DNA from: Pectobacterium betavasculorum
GTDB lineage: Bacteria > Pseudomonadota > Gammaproteobacteria > Enterobacterales > Enterobacteriaceae
DNA length: 64,000 nucleotides
Reading direction: 5' to 3'
Assembly: GCF_000749845.1 (NCBI RefSeq)
Contig: NZ_JQHM01000001.1
Location: 186,001-250,000 of the forward strand
The translations under genes were made by a program, and so were the position numbers. The notes below the pieces were generated by a model. The model made no database searches and had not been told where the DNA came from. It saw nothing but the letters and a program-made list of their open reading frames with translations. This document shows positions 39,480 through 49,709 of this stretch, piece by piece (position 1 is the first letter of the stretch; each line of letters opens with the position of its first letter).

Positions 39480-41144
39480 TTATTTGTAGGCTGACTGGTG
39501 TACACCAACTGCGCGGCCTGATGGATCATCCAGTTTCTTGAAGGATTCATCCCACTCAATCGCTTTAGCAGACGAGCAGGCGACTGACGGGCCACCTGGG
39601 ACACATTCTGCTGCACTTGGAACCGGGAACAGCTCTTCGAAGATTTCACGGTACAGGTACGCTTCTTTGGAGCCTGGCGTGTTGTACGGGAAGCGGAAGC
39701 GTGCCGTTTCCAGTTGTTGATCGGTAACCTGGTTGGCAGCCACTTCTTTCAGCGTGTCGATCCAACTGTAGCCTACGCCATCGGAGAACTGTTCTTTCTG
39801 ACGCCAGGCAACGCTGTGCGGCAGGTAAGATTCGAAACACTCACGCAGGATGTGTTTTTCCATCTTGCCGTTGCCGCACATTTTGTCGCGAGGGTTGATG
39901 CGCATGGCGACATCAAGGAAGTTCTTATCCAGGAACGGTACGCGAGCTTCCACGCCCCAGGCCGACATCGCTTTGTTAGCGCGAGCGCAGTCATACTGGT
40001 GCAGTGCCAGCAGTTTACGCACGGTTTCTTCATGCAATTCTTTGGCGTTTGGCGCTTTGTGGAAATAAAGGTAACCGCCGAACACTTCGTCAGAGCCTTC
40101 GCCTGACAGCACCATCTTGATGCCCATCGCTTTGATTTTACGCGACATCAGGTACATTGGCGTTGAGGCGCGAATCGTAGTGACGTCATAGGTTTCGATG
40201 TGATAAATCACGTCGCGAATCGCATCCAGCCCTTCCTGCACGGTGAAATGAATTTCGTGGTGCACGGTGCCTAAGTGGTTAGCAACTTCCTGCGCAGCTT
40301 TCAAATCAGGTGCGCCTTCCAAACCCACAGCAAAGGAGTGCAACTGAGGCCACCAGGCTTCGCTGCGTTCATCATCCTCTACGCGACGAGCGGCATATTT
40401 TTTAGTGATTGCGGAGATAACGGAAGAATCCAGACCGCCAGAGAGCAACACGCCGTAAGGCACGTCAGACATCAGGTGGCTTTTCACCGCTTCTTCTAGC
40501 GCATCGTGCAACGCATCTTTATCCGTTTCGTTGTCTTTTACCGCATCGTAGTCAAACCAGTCACGCTGGTAATATTCACGGATTTCACCGTCTTTACTCC
40601 ACAGGTAGCTGCCTGCCGGGAATTCTTTGATGGTACGGCAAACTGGCACCAGCGCTTTCATTTCAGAAGCGACGTAGAGGTTACCGTGCTCATCGTAGCC
40701 CATATACAGCGGGATAATACCGAGGTGGTCACGACCAATCAGGTAGGCGTCTTTTTCGCTGTCATACAGCGCAAAAGCGAACATACCGCGCAGTTCGTCC
40801 AGGAATTCCGCACCTTTCTCCTGATACAGCGCAAGGATGACTTCACAGTCGGAGCCAGTCTGAAACGCGTAACGGTCACCGTATTGCTGACGCAATGCCT
40901 GATGGTTATAAATTTCACCGTTAACGGCCAGAATGTGGGTGCGCTCGGCGTTGTAAAGCGGCTGTGCACCCGTGTTGACGTCAACGATAGACAGACGTTC
41001 GTGAGCCAGAATCGCTTTGTCGCTGGCATAAACGCCGGACCAGTCTGGCCCACGGTGACGCATTAAACGAGATGATTCCAGTGCTTTCTTACGCAGTTCA
41101 ACAGGATCGCTTTTCAGATCAAGCACACCAAAAATAGAACACAT
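39480..41144 (-). CDS. asnB: Asparagine synthetase B (glutamine-hydrolysing)
   Basis: Makes asparagine from aspartate, ATP and glutamine. The 554-residue product equals E. coli AsnB. Cysteine 2 (MCSIFGVLD) is the glutaminase nucleophile of the N-terminal Ntn domain. The PP-loop SGGLDSS near residue 235 starts the synthetase domain, which continues with LSGEGSDEVFGGY and EARVPFLD. It lies between the tRNA cluster and the nag genes, as in E. coli. Confidence 0.97.
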   Translation of the reverse strand: MCSIFGVLDLKSDPVELRKKALESSRLMRHRGPDWSGVYASDKAILAHERLSIVDVNTGAQPLYNAERTHILAVNGEIYNHQALRQQYGDRYAFQTGSDCEVILALYQEKGAEFLDELRGMFAFALYDSEKDAYLIGRDHLGIIPLYMGYDEHGNLYVASEMKALVPVCRTIKEFPAGSYLWSKDGEIREYYQRDWFDYDAVKDNETDKDALHDALEEAVKSHLMSDVPYGVLLSGGLDSSVISAITKKYAARRVEDDERSEAWWPQLHSFAVGLEGAPDLKAAQEVANHLGTVHHEIHFTVQEGLDAIRDVIYHIETYDVTTIRASTPMYLMSRKIKAMGIKMVLSGEGSDEVFGGYLYFHKAPNAKELHEETVRKLLALHQYDCARANKAMSAWGVEARVPFLDKNFLDVAMRINPRDKMCGNGKMEKHILRECFESYLPHSVAWRQKEQFSDGVGYSWIDTLKEVAANQVTDQQLETARFRFPYNTPGSKEAYLYREIFEELFPVPSAAECVPGGPSVACSSAKAIEWDESFKKLDDPSGRAVGVHQSAYK

Positions 41145-41347
41145 ACATGACTCCCAATAATTACTGATTCGACCTTAGTGCCATTGATTTAGCATCAAAG
41201 TGCCATAAGAATTCAATATTATTTAATGAAAAAAGCTGTTGTTGTGGTGTTTCGTCAATTTATTTGGTTTTTTTGTGTTGATTCGTCAAATTCGTGGAGG
41301 GGAAAGGCCGGGTTTTTAGAGATTACATAATCCGGCCAGAAAGGGGA

Positions 41348-42571
41348 TCAGGCGTTTTCGAGCAATTGCTGTAGTAGTACGCCATTCAACATCGCACGTT
41401 TAACCAATGCGAAGGCGCTGATAGCCGAAAGATGATTGAGGTTGGAGATCTCAACCGGCAAGTTATGGCGAAACTCTTTCAGTACCTGCGCGTTGATGCA
41501 GCGTTGAATGGCAGGAAGCAATGTTTTTTCTGCTTCGGTAATTTCACCGGCAATCACGACCTTCTGTGGGTTGAACAAATTGATCGCGATAGAAAGTGCT
41601 TTACCGAGATTGAGCCCCGCGTGCTCAATCACCTCACGGGCAAGAGCATCGCCGCGGTTCGCTGCTTTGCAAATTGCCGAAATCGTACTGTTATTCGCAG
41701 AAAGCTTGCTGGGATAGCCCTGACGTAGCAGATGTTGTACGCGTTGTTCAATTGCGCCGTTGGCGACGACAGTTTCCAGACAGCCGAAGTTACCGCAGTG
41801 GCAGCGATCGCCGAGTGGATCGATCTGAATATGACCAATCTCGCCTACGTTGCCGTTACTGCCGAGAAAAATTTGCCCGTTGACGAGGATACCCGCGCCC
41901 GTGCCGCGATGCACCCGTACCAGAATAGAATCCAGTGAATCGTGAGTAGCGCCGAAATAGTGTTCCGCCAGCGCCAGACTGCGTATGTCGTGACCGACAA
42001 AGCTGGTGACGTTGAAGTGACGTTGTAGATTTTCGACCAATTTCCAGTTATTCACGCTGATATGCGGCATATAGCGGACGATGCCCGCAACCGGATCAAC
42101 CAACCCCGGTAGCACCACAGAGATCGCAATAAGCTCGCGGATACGGCGCTGGTGGCTGGCAATAAAGTCGCTGATAGACTGAAAGAGTGTGGCCTCCAGT
42201 GACTCCTGTGTTTTTTCTTGCAGCTCGTAGTGCATTTCTTCCAGCGCTTTTCCCTGCAAATCGTACAGCGCAACGGTGGCATCATAACGACCGAGACGCA
42301 CGGCGATGGTATGGAAAGGGCGGTTTTCGGTGATAATCGAAATGGCGCGTCTGCCACCGGTGGAAGCCTGCTGATCGACTTCTTTGATGAGCCCGCGCTC
42401 CAGAAGCTGGCGGGTTATTTTCGTGACGCTGGCAGGTGCAAGCTGGCTTTGCTCTGCTATCTGAATCCGTGAGATGGGGCCTTGCTGATCAATCAGGCGG
42501 TAAACCACCGCGCTGTTTAATTGCTTAACCAGATCGACATTCCCGATCTGCGCCTGTCCGCCTGTGGTCAT
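41348..42571 (-). CDS. nagC: N-acetylglucosamine repressor NagC
   Basis: ROK-family repressor of the nag genes, induced by N-acetylglucosamine-6-phosphate. The product of 407 residues (E. coli 406) has an N-terminal winged helix (about 20-75, QIAEQSQLAPASVTKITRQLLERG) and the ROK sugar-binding domain with the zinc motif CHCGNFGCLE. The ATG at 42571 gives MTTGGQAQIGNVDLVKQLNSA, aligning with E. coli from residue 1. An ATG at 42619 would add 16 residues but directly abuts a strong hairpin. It is the last of the leftward nagBAC group. Confidence 0.95.
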   Translation of the reverse strand: MTTGGQAQIGNVDLVKQLNSAVVYRLIDQQGPISRIQIAEQSQLAPASVTKITRQLLERGLIKEVDQQASTGGRRAISIITENRPFHTIAVRLGRYDATVALYDLQGKALEEMHYELQEKTQESLEATLFQSISDFIASHQRRIRELIAISVVLPGLVDPVAGIVRYMPHISVNNWKLVENLQRHFNVTSFVGHDIRSLALAEHYFGATHDSLDSILVRVHRGTGAGILVNGQIFLGSNGNVGEIGHIQIDPLGDRCHCGNFGCLETVVANGAIEQRVQHLLRQGYPSKLSANNSTISAICKAANRGDALAREVIEHAGLNLGKALSIAINLFNPQKVVIAGEITEAEKTLLPAIQRCINAQVLKEFRHNLPVEISNLNHLSAISAFALVKRAMLNGVLLQQLLENA

Positions 42572-42619
42572 TAAAAGGTTACTCGCTTCTTTAGGTACAA
42601 CGCGTTGTTTCGTCAACAT

Positions 42620-42646
42620 GGGGTAAACCTTATTTCGGTTTACCCC
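42620..42646 (-). other. Perfect hairpin in the nagA-nagC spacer
   Basis: GGGGTAAACC and GGTTTACCCC flank a seven-base loop, directly before the upstream nagC ATG (42619). No T run follows, so it is not a classic terminator; it may tune nagC translation or stabilise the upstream nagBA mRNA. Confidence 0.65.
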
Positions 42647-42682
42647 AACGTATTTCCGCTTTACCTCAAGACGCTTTTCGCT

Positions 42683-43828
42683 TTATCCCCAAACAGGATT
42701 GCCATTAACAAACGTCTTGAGAATGTGATAATCATGGTTAAATGCGGTCAGATTGGCTACTTTACCGCTTTCAATGCTGCCCAACTGTTTATCGACGCCG
42801 ATGGCACGAGCCGGATAGAGCGTTGCCATCCGAATAGCTTCATCCAGTGCGATACCCGCGTGTTCGACGCTATTACGCACGGCGTCGATCATTGTCAGTG
42901 CCGAACCGCTTAGGGTGCCGTGTTCATCGACACAAATGCCATCACGATAGTATATGGTTTTACCAGCAAAAATGAACTGGTCAATATCTGCACCTGCCGG
43001 TGCGGTGGCGTCGGTTACCAACACCAGCTTATCGCCCTTAATACGCTTACTGTTGCGAATATTGGCCCAGTCTACGTGCCGTCCATCCGCGATAATGCCG
43101 CAATAGACTTCTGGAGCGTCGTAAATCGCGCCGACTAGCCCGGGTTCACGGCCAGTCAGATAGGGCATGGCGTTGAACAGGTGAGTGGCAAAGCGAATAC
43201 CAGCGGAAAAACCCAGCTTAGCCTGTTCCCAGGTTGCGTTCGAGTGTCCGGCGGAGACGAGAATACCCGCCGCAGTTAACTGGCGGATGACTGCCGGTTC
43301 GACTTCTTCCGGTGCCAGCGTGATTTTCGTAATCACATCTGCGTTGGCACACAGAAAATCGACGAGATCTTGCGTTGGCTTGCGGATAAAAGCAGGATCG
43401 TGTGTGCCTTTTTTTATTACGTTCAGCCACGGACCTTCGAGATGCAATCCGAGCGCTTGATGTTTGTTCTGCGCCAGCCAGTCTCTCATTATTTTGATGC
43501 TGTGCTTCATGAACGCATCGCTGGAGGTAATCAGCGTGGGTAGAAAACTGGTACAGCCTGAATGCTGGTTCGCCTGCTGCATGATCTCCAGTGTTTTGAC
43601 GGAGATCGTATCCAGCGAATCGTTAAATTGCACACCGCCGCAGCCGTTCAGTTGAAGATCAATAAATCCTGGCGCGAGAAACGCACCGCTCAGGTCGTGT
43701 TGTTTAATGCCGACAGGGAGCTCTGCAAGCGGGCAGACTCGCTCGATCAACCCATTGGCAATCACGACGGCGTGATTATCCAGAATCTGATGGCCGGTGA
43801 AAATCCGGCTATGAGTTAACGCGTACAT
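42683..43828 (-). CDS. nagA: N-acetylglucosamine-6-phosphate deacetylase
   Basis: Hydrolyses GlcNAc-6-phosphate to glucosamine-6-phosphate and acetate. The 381-residue product (E. coli 382) has the metal/substrate motifs [19 protein letters not shown] (metal Glu), VSAGHSNA and ATHLFNAM (His), and [10 protein letters not shown] with the catalytic Asp. The second of two adjacent ATG codons (43828) is chosen because GGGAG lies six bases before it and it aligns with the family. It follows nagB by 19 bases. Confidence 0.96.
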   Translation of the reverse strand: MYALTHSRIFTGHQILDNHAVVIANGLIERVCPLAELPVGIKQHDLSGAFLAPGFIDLQLNGCGGVQFNDSLDTISVKTLEIMQQANQHSGCTSFLPTLITSSDAFMKHSIKIMRDWLAQNKHQALGLHLEGPWLNVIKKGTHDPAFIRKPTQDLVDFLCANADVITKITLAPEEVEPAVIRQLTAAGILVSAGHSNATWEQAKLGFSAGIRFATHLFNAMPYLTGREPGLVGAIYDAPEVYCGIIADGRHVDWANIRNSKRIKGDKLVLVTDATAPAGADIDQFIFAGKTIYYRDGICVDEHGTLSGSALTMIDAVRNSVEHAGIALDEAIRMATLYPARAIGVDKQLGSIESGKVANLTAFNHDYHILKTFVNGNPVWG

Positions 43829-43847
43829 CATCGACTCCCGCAATCGG

Positions 43848-44648
43848 TTAAAGGTTTTTCATACTTTCCGTTTCTAACTCACGGAAATATTTAACGGTTT
43901 TTACTTTCAGTTCCATCGTTGAAGGCTCGTCACAAACCATGATGGCTTTGGCATGAAGTTGCAGACAACTGATGGTCCACATGTGGTTGACGTTGCCTTC
44001 GACCGCAGCCTGTAGCGCCAGTGCCTTGTTGCGACCGGTCACCAGAATCATCACTTCTTCGGCATCCAGCAATGTACCAACACCCACGGTCAGGGCAAAT
44101 TTAGGCACCAGACTAACGTCCCCGCCGAAGAAACGGGAATTTGCGATACGGGTTTCTTCCGTCAACGTTTTGATGCGGGTGCGGGAAGCCAAAGAGGAAG
44201 CGGGCTCATTGAAGGCGATATGTCCGTCATTGCCCACGCCACCCATGAAAAGATGAATTTTTCCGTAGGACTTTATTTTCTCTTCATAACGGCGACATTC
44301 TGCTGTGGTGTCTTCTGCGTTGCCGTTCAACAGGTTAATGTTTTCACGCGGAATATCAATGTGATTGAAGAAATTCTGGTGCATGAAGGTATGATAGCTT
44401 TCTGGGTGATCGGTCGGCAGACCGACATATTCATCCATGTTGAAGGTCACAACGTGTTTGAAGCTCACCAGACCTGCTTTGTGCATGGTGACCAGCGATT
44501 TATAGGCTTCCAGGGGGGAACTGCCTGTCGGTAACCCAAGAATGAAAGGACGCTCAGCGCTGGGATTGAAGGCATTAATTTTCTCAACGATGTGGCGGGC
44601 GGCCCATTTTCCGACGTCGGCGGCGGTAGTTAAGGGAATGAGTCTCAT
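43848..44648 (-). CDS. nagB: Glucosamine-6-phosphate deaminase
   Basis: Converts glucosamine-6-phosphate to fructose-6-phosphate and ammonia. The 266-residue product equals E. coli Nag[28 protein letters not shown] and [11 protein letters not shown] are the active-site and allosteric segments. First gene of nagBAC, divergent from nagE, so uptake and catabolism share one control region. Confidence 0.97.
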   Translation of the reverse strand: MRLIPLTTAADVGKWAARHIVEKINAFNPSAERPFILGLPTGSSPLEAYKSLVTMHKAGLVSFKHVVTFNMDEYVGLPTDHPESYHTFMHQNFFNHIDIPRENINLLNGNAEDTTAECRRYEEKIKSYGKIHLFMGGVGNDGHIAFNEPASSLASRTRIKTLTEETRIANSRFFGGDVSLVPKFALTVGVGTLLDAEEVMILVTGRNKALALQAAVEGNVNHMWTISCLQLHAKAIMVCDEPSTMELKVKTVKYFRELETESMKNL

Positions 44649-45006
44649 CAGCGCTCTCCTGATTTTTAGTGGAATTAAATACGTATTGCGTAAATCGCGC
44701 CAGTCGCGCGTTTTGTCTATGCATTAAAATTAGTCTACTCCGTTTTTTTTAATCTTGAAATAAGTTGGGGTTTTATTCAGGTATAAAATTTTTATATGCA
44801 GTTTTTTGGTGATTTTTATCACATAATTACGGGGTTTAATTTGTGTAGCGAATTATTCTTATTACACTCCCCTAAGAATCATCGCTGGGCCTGTTTTTTC
44901 GACAATGAAGCTTTTTGATTGTGAAGTTTTTCGGCAGTGAAATTTATTGGCAGGTTTGTATGCCCCACAACATTTCATTTACCTCGCAAAGGTAAGAGAG
45001 GGAAAA
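44649..45006. other. Divergent nagB-nagE regulatory region
   Basis: About 358 bases with a CRP-like site at 44807-44824 and an imperfect NagC-like region around 44840-44860 (GTAGCGAATTATTC), by analogy with the paired NagC operators of E. coli. Near the nagE end (44894-44950) there are quasi-repeats of the form T5-CGACAATGAAG. Confidence 0.5.
44807..44824 (+). promoter_or_regulatory. Likely CRP site between nagB and nagE
   Basis: TGGTGATTTTTATCACAT matches the CRP consensus TGTGA-N6-TCACA well in its right half and with one mismatch in the left. Known control of the E. coli nag region by CRP and NagC supports it. Confidence 0.6.
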
Positions 45007-46503
45007 GTGAGTACTCTTAGCTATTTACAAAAAGTCGGTCGGGCATTGATGGTGCCTGTCGCGACACTGCCTGCTGCCGCTATCCTGATGGGGATAGGTT
45101 ACTGGATTGATCCGGTTGGCTGGGGAAGTGAGAACGCGTTGGCGGCACTTCTCATCAAATCGGGTGAGGCGATTATCGGGCATATGGCGGTGCTGTTTGC
45201 GGTCGGTGTCGCTTACGGTATGTCGAAAGATAAGGATGGCGCAGCGGCATTGACCGGTTTTGTTGGTTATCTGGTACTGACCACGCTGTGTTCACCGGCT
45301 GTTGTCGCCATGATCCAACGGATCCCTGTTGAACAGGTGCCGGCTGCATTTGGCAAGATTGAAAACCAGTTCATCGGGATTCTGGTTGGTGTGATGTCCG
45401 CCGAGCTGTATAACCGCTTCAGTCAGGTTGAATTGCCTAAAGCGCTGTCGTTCTTTAGCGGGCGGCGTTTGGTGCCGATTCTGGTTTCTTTCCTGATGAT
45501 TCTGGTGGCGTTCATTTTAATGTACGTCTGGCCAGTGATTTACAATGCGCTGGTATCGTTTGGTGAATACATTCAACAGTTAGGGTCGGCTGGGGCTGGG
45601 GTTTATGCCTTCTTTAACCGCTTGCTGATTCCTGTTGGTTTACACCACGCGCTGAATTCGGTGTTCTGGTTTGATGTTGCGGGTATCAATGACATCCCTA
45701 ACTTTCTCGCTGGTCAGCAGTCTATCGATTCAGGCAAAGCCGTGGTGGGGATCACCGGGCGTTATCAGGCGGGCTTCTTCCCGATTATGATGTTCGGCCT
45801 GCCGGGTGCCGCGCTGGCAATTTACCACTGCGCGCGCCCTGAGAATAAAAATAAAGTTGCCGGGATTATGCTGGCAGCAGCGTTTGCTTCATTCTTCACT
45901 GGGATCACCGAACCGCTGGAATTCTCATTCATGTTCGTGGCACCAGTGCTGTACTTCCTTCATGCGTTACTGACAGGTTTTTCCGTCTTTATCGCTGCCA
46001 GTATGCATTGGATTGCCGGGTTTGGTTTCAGCGCAGGTCTGGTCGATATGGTGCTGTCCTCGCGAAACCCGTTAGCCACCCAGTGGTACATGCTGATTGC
46101 ACAAGGGTTAGTATTCTTCGTCATTTATTATGTAGTGTTCCGCTTCACGATTACTCGTTTCAATCTGTTAACACCGGGACGCGAACTTGCCGTGAGCGGT
46201 AGCGAAGCCGATGGCTATGACGTGAGTACTGCATCTGTGGGTGAGAAACCAAGCGATACGGCGACGCTGGCACGTGGCTATTTGCAAGTGCTTGGTGGCA
46301 AAGCCAACGTGATCGGCATCGATGCCTGTATCACGCGTTTGCGTTTGAATGTGGCTGACTCCTCTCTGGTCGATGATGCGCAGGCGAAGCGTCTTGGGGC
46401 GGCAGGCGTTATTCGTTTGAATAAGCAGAGCGTACAGATTGTGGTGGGTACGCAGGCTGAATCGATCGCAACCGCGCTGAAAGCGGAATATAACAAAGCG
46501 TAA
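45007..46503 (+). CDS. nagE: N-acetylglucosamine PTS transporter, EIICB only
   Basis: Imports and phosphorylates N-acetylglucosamine through the phosphotransferase system. From the GTG at 45007 (AGAGGG upstream) there are 498 residues: an EIIC membrane domain (about 1-370, with NRLLIPVGLHHALNSV and GITEPLEF) and an EIIB domain whose phosphorylated cysteine is about residue 441 (GIDACITRLRL). The E. coli protein (648 residues) continues with an EIIA domain; here the protein ends after EIIB. EIIA would have to come from another protein such as Crr. It could be a paralogous GlcNAc/glucosamine transporter, but position beside nagB supports nagE. Confidence 0.9.
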   Translation: MSTLSYLQKVGRALMVPVATLPAAAILMGIGYWIDPVGWGSENALAALLIKSGEAIIGHMAVLFAVGVAYGMSKDKDGAAALTGFVGYLVLTTLCSPAVVAMIQRIPVEQVPAAFGKIENQFIGILVGVMSAELYNRFSQVELPKALSFFSGRRLVPILVSFLMILVAFILMYVWPVIYNALVSFGEYIQQLGSAGAGVYAFFNRLLIPVGLHHALNSVFWFDVAGINDIPNFLAGQQSIDSGKAVVGITGRYQAGFFPIMMFGLPGAALAIYHCARPENKNKVAGIMLAAAFASFFTGITEPLEFSFMFVAPVLYFLHALLTGFSVFIAASMHWIAGFGFSAGLVDMVLSSRNPLATQWYMLIAQGLVFFVIYYVVFRFTITRFNLLTPGRELAVSGSEADGYDVSTASVGEKPSDTATLARGYLQVLGGKANVIGIDACITRLRLNVADSSLVDDAQAKRLGAAGVIRLNKQSVQIVVGTQAESIATALKAEYNKA

Positions 46504-46551
46504 GATGTCATCGTTACTTGTTTAACGCGGTGTTATGTCGATGAAAGTGAT

Positions 46552-46581
46552 GGGCGAGATAGCAATCTCGCCCTTTTTTTT
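46552..46581 (+). terminator. Rho-independent terminator of nagE
   Basis: GGGCGAGAT pairs with ATCTCGCCC around AGCA, followed by nine T residues. Confidence 0.92.
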
Positions 46582-46676
46582 GTTATGAATAATTAAATGA
46601 AACTAACGGTTGTTTCCCAGCGTAGCTTGTTGGATCATTGTCGGTTATACGTCGTTTTAGCATTGAGGAATGAAGA

Positions 46677-48335
46677 ATGAGTGAGGCTGAAGCCCGCCCA
46701 ACCAACTTTATCCGTCAGATTATCGATGAAGATCTGGCGTCCGGTAAGCATGACCATATTCAGACGCGTTTCCCGCCGGAGCCGAACGGCTATCTGCATA
46801 TTGGGCATGCCAAGTCTATTTGCCTGAATTTTGGTATCGCACGTGACTATCAGGGGCAGTGTAACCTGCGTTTTGATGACACCAATCCGGTAAAAGAAGA
46901 TATTGAATACGTTGAGTCGATCAAACGTGACGTCGAGTGGCTGGGTTTTTCATGGAGCGGCGACGTTCGCTATTCTTCTGATTATTTCGATCAACTGCAT
47001 GCTTACGCGGTTGAGCTGATCGGTAAAGGGCTAGCTTATGTTGATGAACTGACCCCCGAACAGATTCGTGAATACCGTGGCACGTTGACGGCACCAGGTA
47101 AAAATAGCCCTTACCGCGATCGTACCGTACAGGAAAACCTGTCGTTGTTTGAAAAGATGCGCAACGGTGGATTTGCGGAAGGTACGGCCTGTTTGCGTGC
47201 CAAAATCGATATGGCATCGTCCTTTATCGTGATGCGTGATCCTGTGCTATATCGCATTAAATTTTCCGATCACCATCAGACGGGGAATAAGTGGTGCATA
47301 TACCCGATGTATGACTTCACCCATTGCATTTCTGATGCGCTGGAAGGGATCACCCATTCGCTGTGTACGCTGGAATTCCAGGATAACCGTCGTCTGTATG
47401 ACTGGGTGTTGGATAACATCTCCATTCCCTGCCATCCACGTCAGTATGAGTTCTCCCGCCTTAATCTCGAATACGCGATTATGTCTAAGCGTAAGCTGAA
47501 TCAACTGGTCGTGGAAAACATCGTTGAAGGGTGGGACGATCCACGTATGCCGACCATTTCAGGCCTGCGCCGCCGTGGTTATAGTTCGTCTTCTATCCGT
47601 GAATTCTGTGTACGCATCGGTGTAACGAAGCAGGATAATAACGTGGAAATGGCTGCGCTTGAATCCTGTATCCGCGACGACCTGAATGAAAATGCTCCGC
47701 GTGCGATGGCGGTACTGGATCCGGTCAAAGTTGTGATCGAGAATCTGCCAGCCGGGCATGAAGAGTTTGTTGCGATGCCAAATCATCCGAATAAGCCAGA
47801 AATGGGCTCACGCCCGGTGGCATTCAGCCGTGAAGTTTATATCGATCGTGCTGACTTCCGTGAGGAAGCTAACAAGCAGTACAAGCGTCTGGTTTTGGGT
47901 AAAGAAGTTCGCCTGCGTAATGCCTATGTGATCAAAGCCGATCGCATTGAAAAAGATGAGCAAGGCACCATCACCACGATTTACTGTAGTTATGATGCGG
48001 AAACGCTGAGCAAAGATCCGGCAGATGGCCGTAAAGTGAAAGGCGTTATCCACTGGGTTTCTGCGTCGCATGCGGTGCCAGCGGAATTCCGTTTGTACGA
48101 TCGCCTGTTCAGTGTGGCAAACCCAGGCGCGGCGGAAGACTTTCTGTCGACGATTAACCCCGACTCACTGAAAATTACGCAAGGTTTTGTGGAAGCAAGC
48201 CTGGCACAGGCGGAAGTAGAGAAAGCGTATCAGTTTGAGCGCGAAGGCTATTTCTGTGCTGACCGCGTTTACTCCAGTGCGGAACACCTGGTATTTAACC
48301 GTACGGTTGGACTGCGCGATACCTGGGTAGGCTAA
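46677..48335 (+). CDS. glnS: Glutaminyl-tRNA synthetase
   Basis: Class I synthetase that charges tRNA-Gln. The 552-residue product (E. coli 554) has the HIGH motif in [15 protein letters not shown] (about residues 33-47), the KMSKS-like IMSKRKLN near 268, and two C-terminal beta-barrels that read the anticodon. The glutamine tRNAs it charges are encoded at 38.6-39.0 kb. It follows nagE after a strong terminator and converges on fur. Confidence 0.98.
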   Translation: MSEAEARPTNFIRQIIDEDLASGKHDHIQTRFPPEPNGYLHIGHAKSICLNFGIARDYQGQCNLRFDDTNPVKEDIEYVESIKRDVEWLGFSWSGDVRYSSDYFDQLHAYAVELIGKGLAYVDELTPEQIREYRGTLTAPGKNSPYRDRTVQENLSLFEKMRNGGFAEGTACLRAKIDMASSFIVMRDPVLYRIKFSDHHQTGNKWCIYPMYDFTHCISDALEGITHSLCTLEFQDNRRLYDWVLDNISIPCHPRQYEFSRLNLEYAIMSKRKLNQLVVENIVEGWDDPRMPTISGLRRRGYSSSSIREFCVRIGVTKQDNNVEMAALESCIRDDLNENAPRAMAVLDPVKVVIENLPAGHEEFVAMPNHPNKPEMGSRPVAFSREVYIDRADFREEANKQYKRLVLGKEVRLRNAYVIKADRIEKDEQGTITTIYCSYDAETLSKDPADGRKVKGVIHWVSASHAVPAEFRLYDRLFSVANPGAAEDFLSTINPDSLKITQGFVEASLAQAEVEKAYQFEREGYFCADRVYSSAEHLVFNRTVGLRDTWVG

Positions 48336-48356
48336 GACCCACAGGTAAGAAGACAA

Positions 48357-48388
48357 AAATAAAACCGCCTCGGCGGTTTTATTTTTTA
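48357..48388. terminator. Bidirectional terminator between glnS and fur
   Basis: AAAACCGCCTCGGCGGTTTT stem with an A-rich run on the left and T run on the right, serving glnS rightward and fur leftward. Confidence 0.88.
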
Positions 48389-48398
48389 TGCGGTCGAT

Positions 48399-48848
48399 TT
48401 ATCGTGTGGAATCGTGCAGGGTTTCATCCTCTCGGCAATCCCCTTCACTGCAATGCCCATAGAGATACAAACTGTGGTTGGACAGTTTAATGCCGTGTCT
48501 TTCTGCGATCTCGCGCTGACGTGCTTCGATATATTCATCGCGGAATTCAATGACTTTGCCACAGTCGAGGCAAATTAAGTGATCGTGATGATGCTGCTGC
48601 GTCAATTCAAAGACGGATTTGCCACCTTCGAAATTATGACGGGTTACGATACCTGCATCATCAAACTGGTTGAGTACGCGATAGACGGTAGCAAGACCAA
48701 TCTCTTCGCCCATATCAATCAGTCTCTTATATAAATCTTCCGCACTGACGTGATGGCAGACAGGATCCTGTAACACTTCCAGTATTTTCAGTCTTGGAAG
48801 AGTGACTTTCAGGCCGGCCTTCTTTAATGCGGTATTGTTGTCAGTCAT
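48399..48848 (-). CDS. fur: Ferric uptake regulator Fur
   Basis: Iron-responsive repressor. The 149-residue product (E. coli 148) has an N-terminal winged helix (LKVTLPRLKILEVLQ and AEDLYKRLIDMGEEIGLATVYRVLNQF), the metal-binding HHHDHLICLDCG region and a C-terminal CSEGDC pair. A TATAAT sequence lies at 48934-48939 on the minus strand, about 85 bases before the start, so fur probably has its own promoter in addition to read-through from fldA. Confidence 0.98.
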   Translation of the reverse strand: MTDNNTALKKAGLKVTLPRLKILEVLQDPVCHHVSAEDLYKRLIDMGEEIGLATVYRVLNQFDDAGIVTRHNFEGGKSVFELTQQHHHDHLICLDCGKVIEFRDEYIEARQREIAERHGIKLSNHSLYLYGHCSEGDCREDETLHDSTR

Positions 48849-49181
48849 GCGGGTTTAGTCCTGTTGCTTACTTATCAATGGAGGCTGCCTAGCCTATGAC
48901 ATCGGTCGGCTCAAAAAATGTAATAGCGTCCCAATTATAGAACCGCGCATACAAAATGAAAACAAGGGAATGTTAACAATATTGTCCCCATTCACACTAC
49001 TGGTATACAACGCAATCCGTTGTTGATGAATGAGGAAATGGTGATGCACGTATAAAACCGATGGGATTATTGTACAGGTTTACTGATGGAAGTTAAAAAA
49101 ATGTATCAATTATTATGAAAGGTTTTATCTATCAATACTGTTTTTGGCTCTGATAGGGAGGTATCAGAGCCAAAAAATGGA
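48849..49181. other. fur leader and fldA-fur spacer
   Basis: About 330 bases. It holds the fldA terminator at one end and the fur promoter region at the other; TATAAT at 48934-48939 (minus strand) is the likely -10 box. I looked for the uof leader peptide found in E. coli and saw none with a matching position. Confidence 0.6.
49138..49177 (-). terminator. Rho-independent terminator of fldA
   Basis: TTGGCTCTGATA pairs with TATCAGAGCCAA on a short loop, flanked by T and A runs; five bases after the fldA stop. Confidence 0.92.
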
Positions 49182-49709
49182 TTAGCCAACCAGTTCTTTC
49201 AGGTTCAGCTCATTGCTGATTTGTTTCACCCACGTCGTCACGCGTTCACTGGTGAGTTCAGGTTGACGGTCTTCATCGATAGCTAAACCAATGAAGTGAT
49301 TGTCGTCGGCGAGCCCTTTAGAAGCTTCAAAGTAATAACCTTCTGTTGGCCAGTGACCCACAATCGTTGCGCCGCGAGGCTCAATAATGTCACGAATGGT
49401 GCCCATGGCATCACAGAAGTATTCCGCATAATCTTCCTGATCGCCGCAACCAAACAGAGCAACCAGTTTTCCTGTGAAATCAACTTCTTCCAGTGACGGG
49501 AAAAAGTCATCCCAATCACATTGGGCTTCACCGTAATACCAGGTTGGAATACCTAATAGCAGAATATCGAAACCTTCGAGGTCTTCTTTGCTGCTTTTGG
49601 CGATGTCATAGACATCCGCAACGTTGGTGCCTAACTGCTGTTGGATCGTTTTGGCAATGTTTTCAGTGTTGCCAGTATCGCTGCCAAAAAATATTCCGAT
49701 GAGTGCCAT
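49182..49709 (-). CDS. fldA: Flavodoxin 1
   Basis: FMN electron carrier for biotin, methionine and isoprenoid enzymes, used when iron is short. The 175-residue product (E. coli 176) has the FMN phosphate loop GSDTGNTENIAK and the aromatic segments PTWYYGEAQCDWDDF and GCGDQEDYAEYF around the ring. The ATG at 49709 gives MALIGIFFGSDTG; a longer frame to 49760 is not supported. It precedes fur as in E. coli, but the ybfE gene that normally follows upstream is displaced by a chemoreceptor gene. Confidence 0.96.
   Translation of the reverse strand: MALIGIFFGSDTGNTENIAKTIQQQLGTNVADVYDIAKSSKEDLEGFDILLLGIPTWYYGEAQCDWDDFFPSLEEVDFTGKLVALFGCGDQEDYAEYFCDAMGTIRDIIEPRGATIVGHWPTEGYYFEASKGLADDNHFIGLAIDEDRQPELTSERVTTWVKQISNELNLKELVG

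Noticed and set aside
48849-48960. uof leader peptide before fur
   Set aside because: Frames that could overlap the fur start are closed by stops; a short 18-codon frame further upstream does not reach fur.
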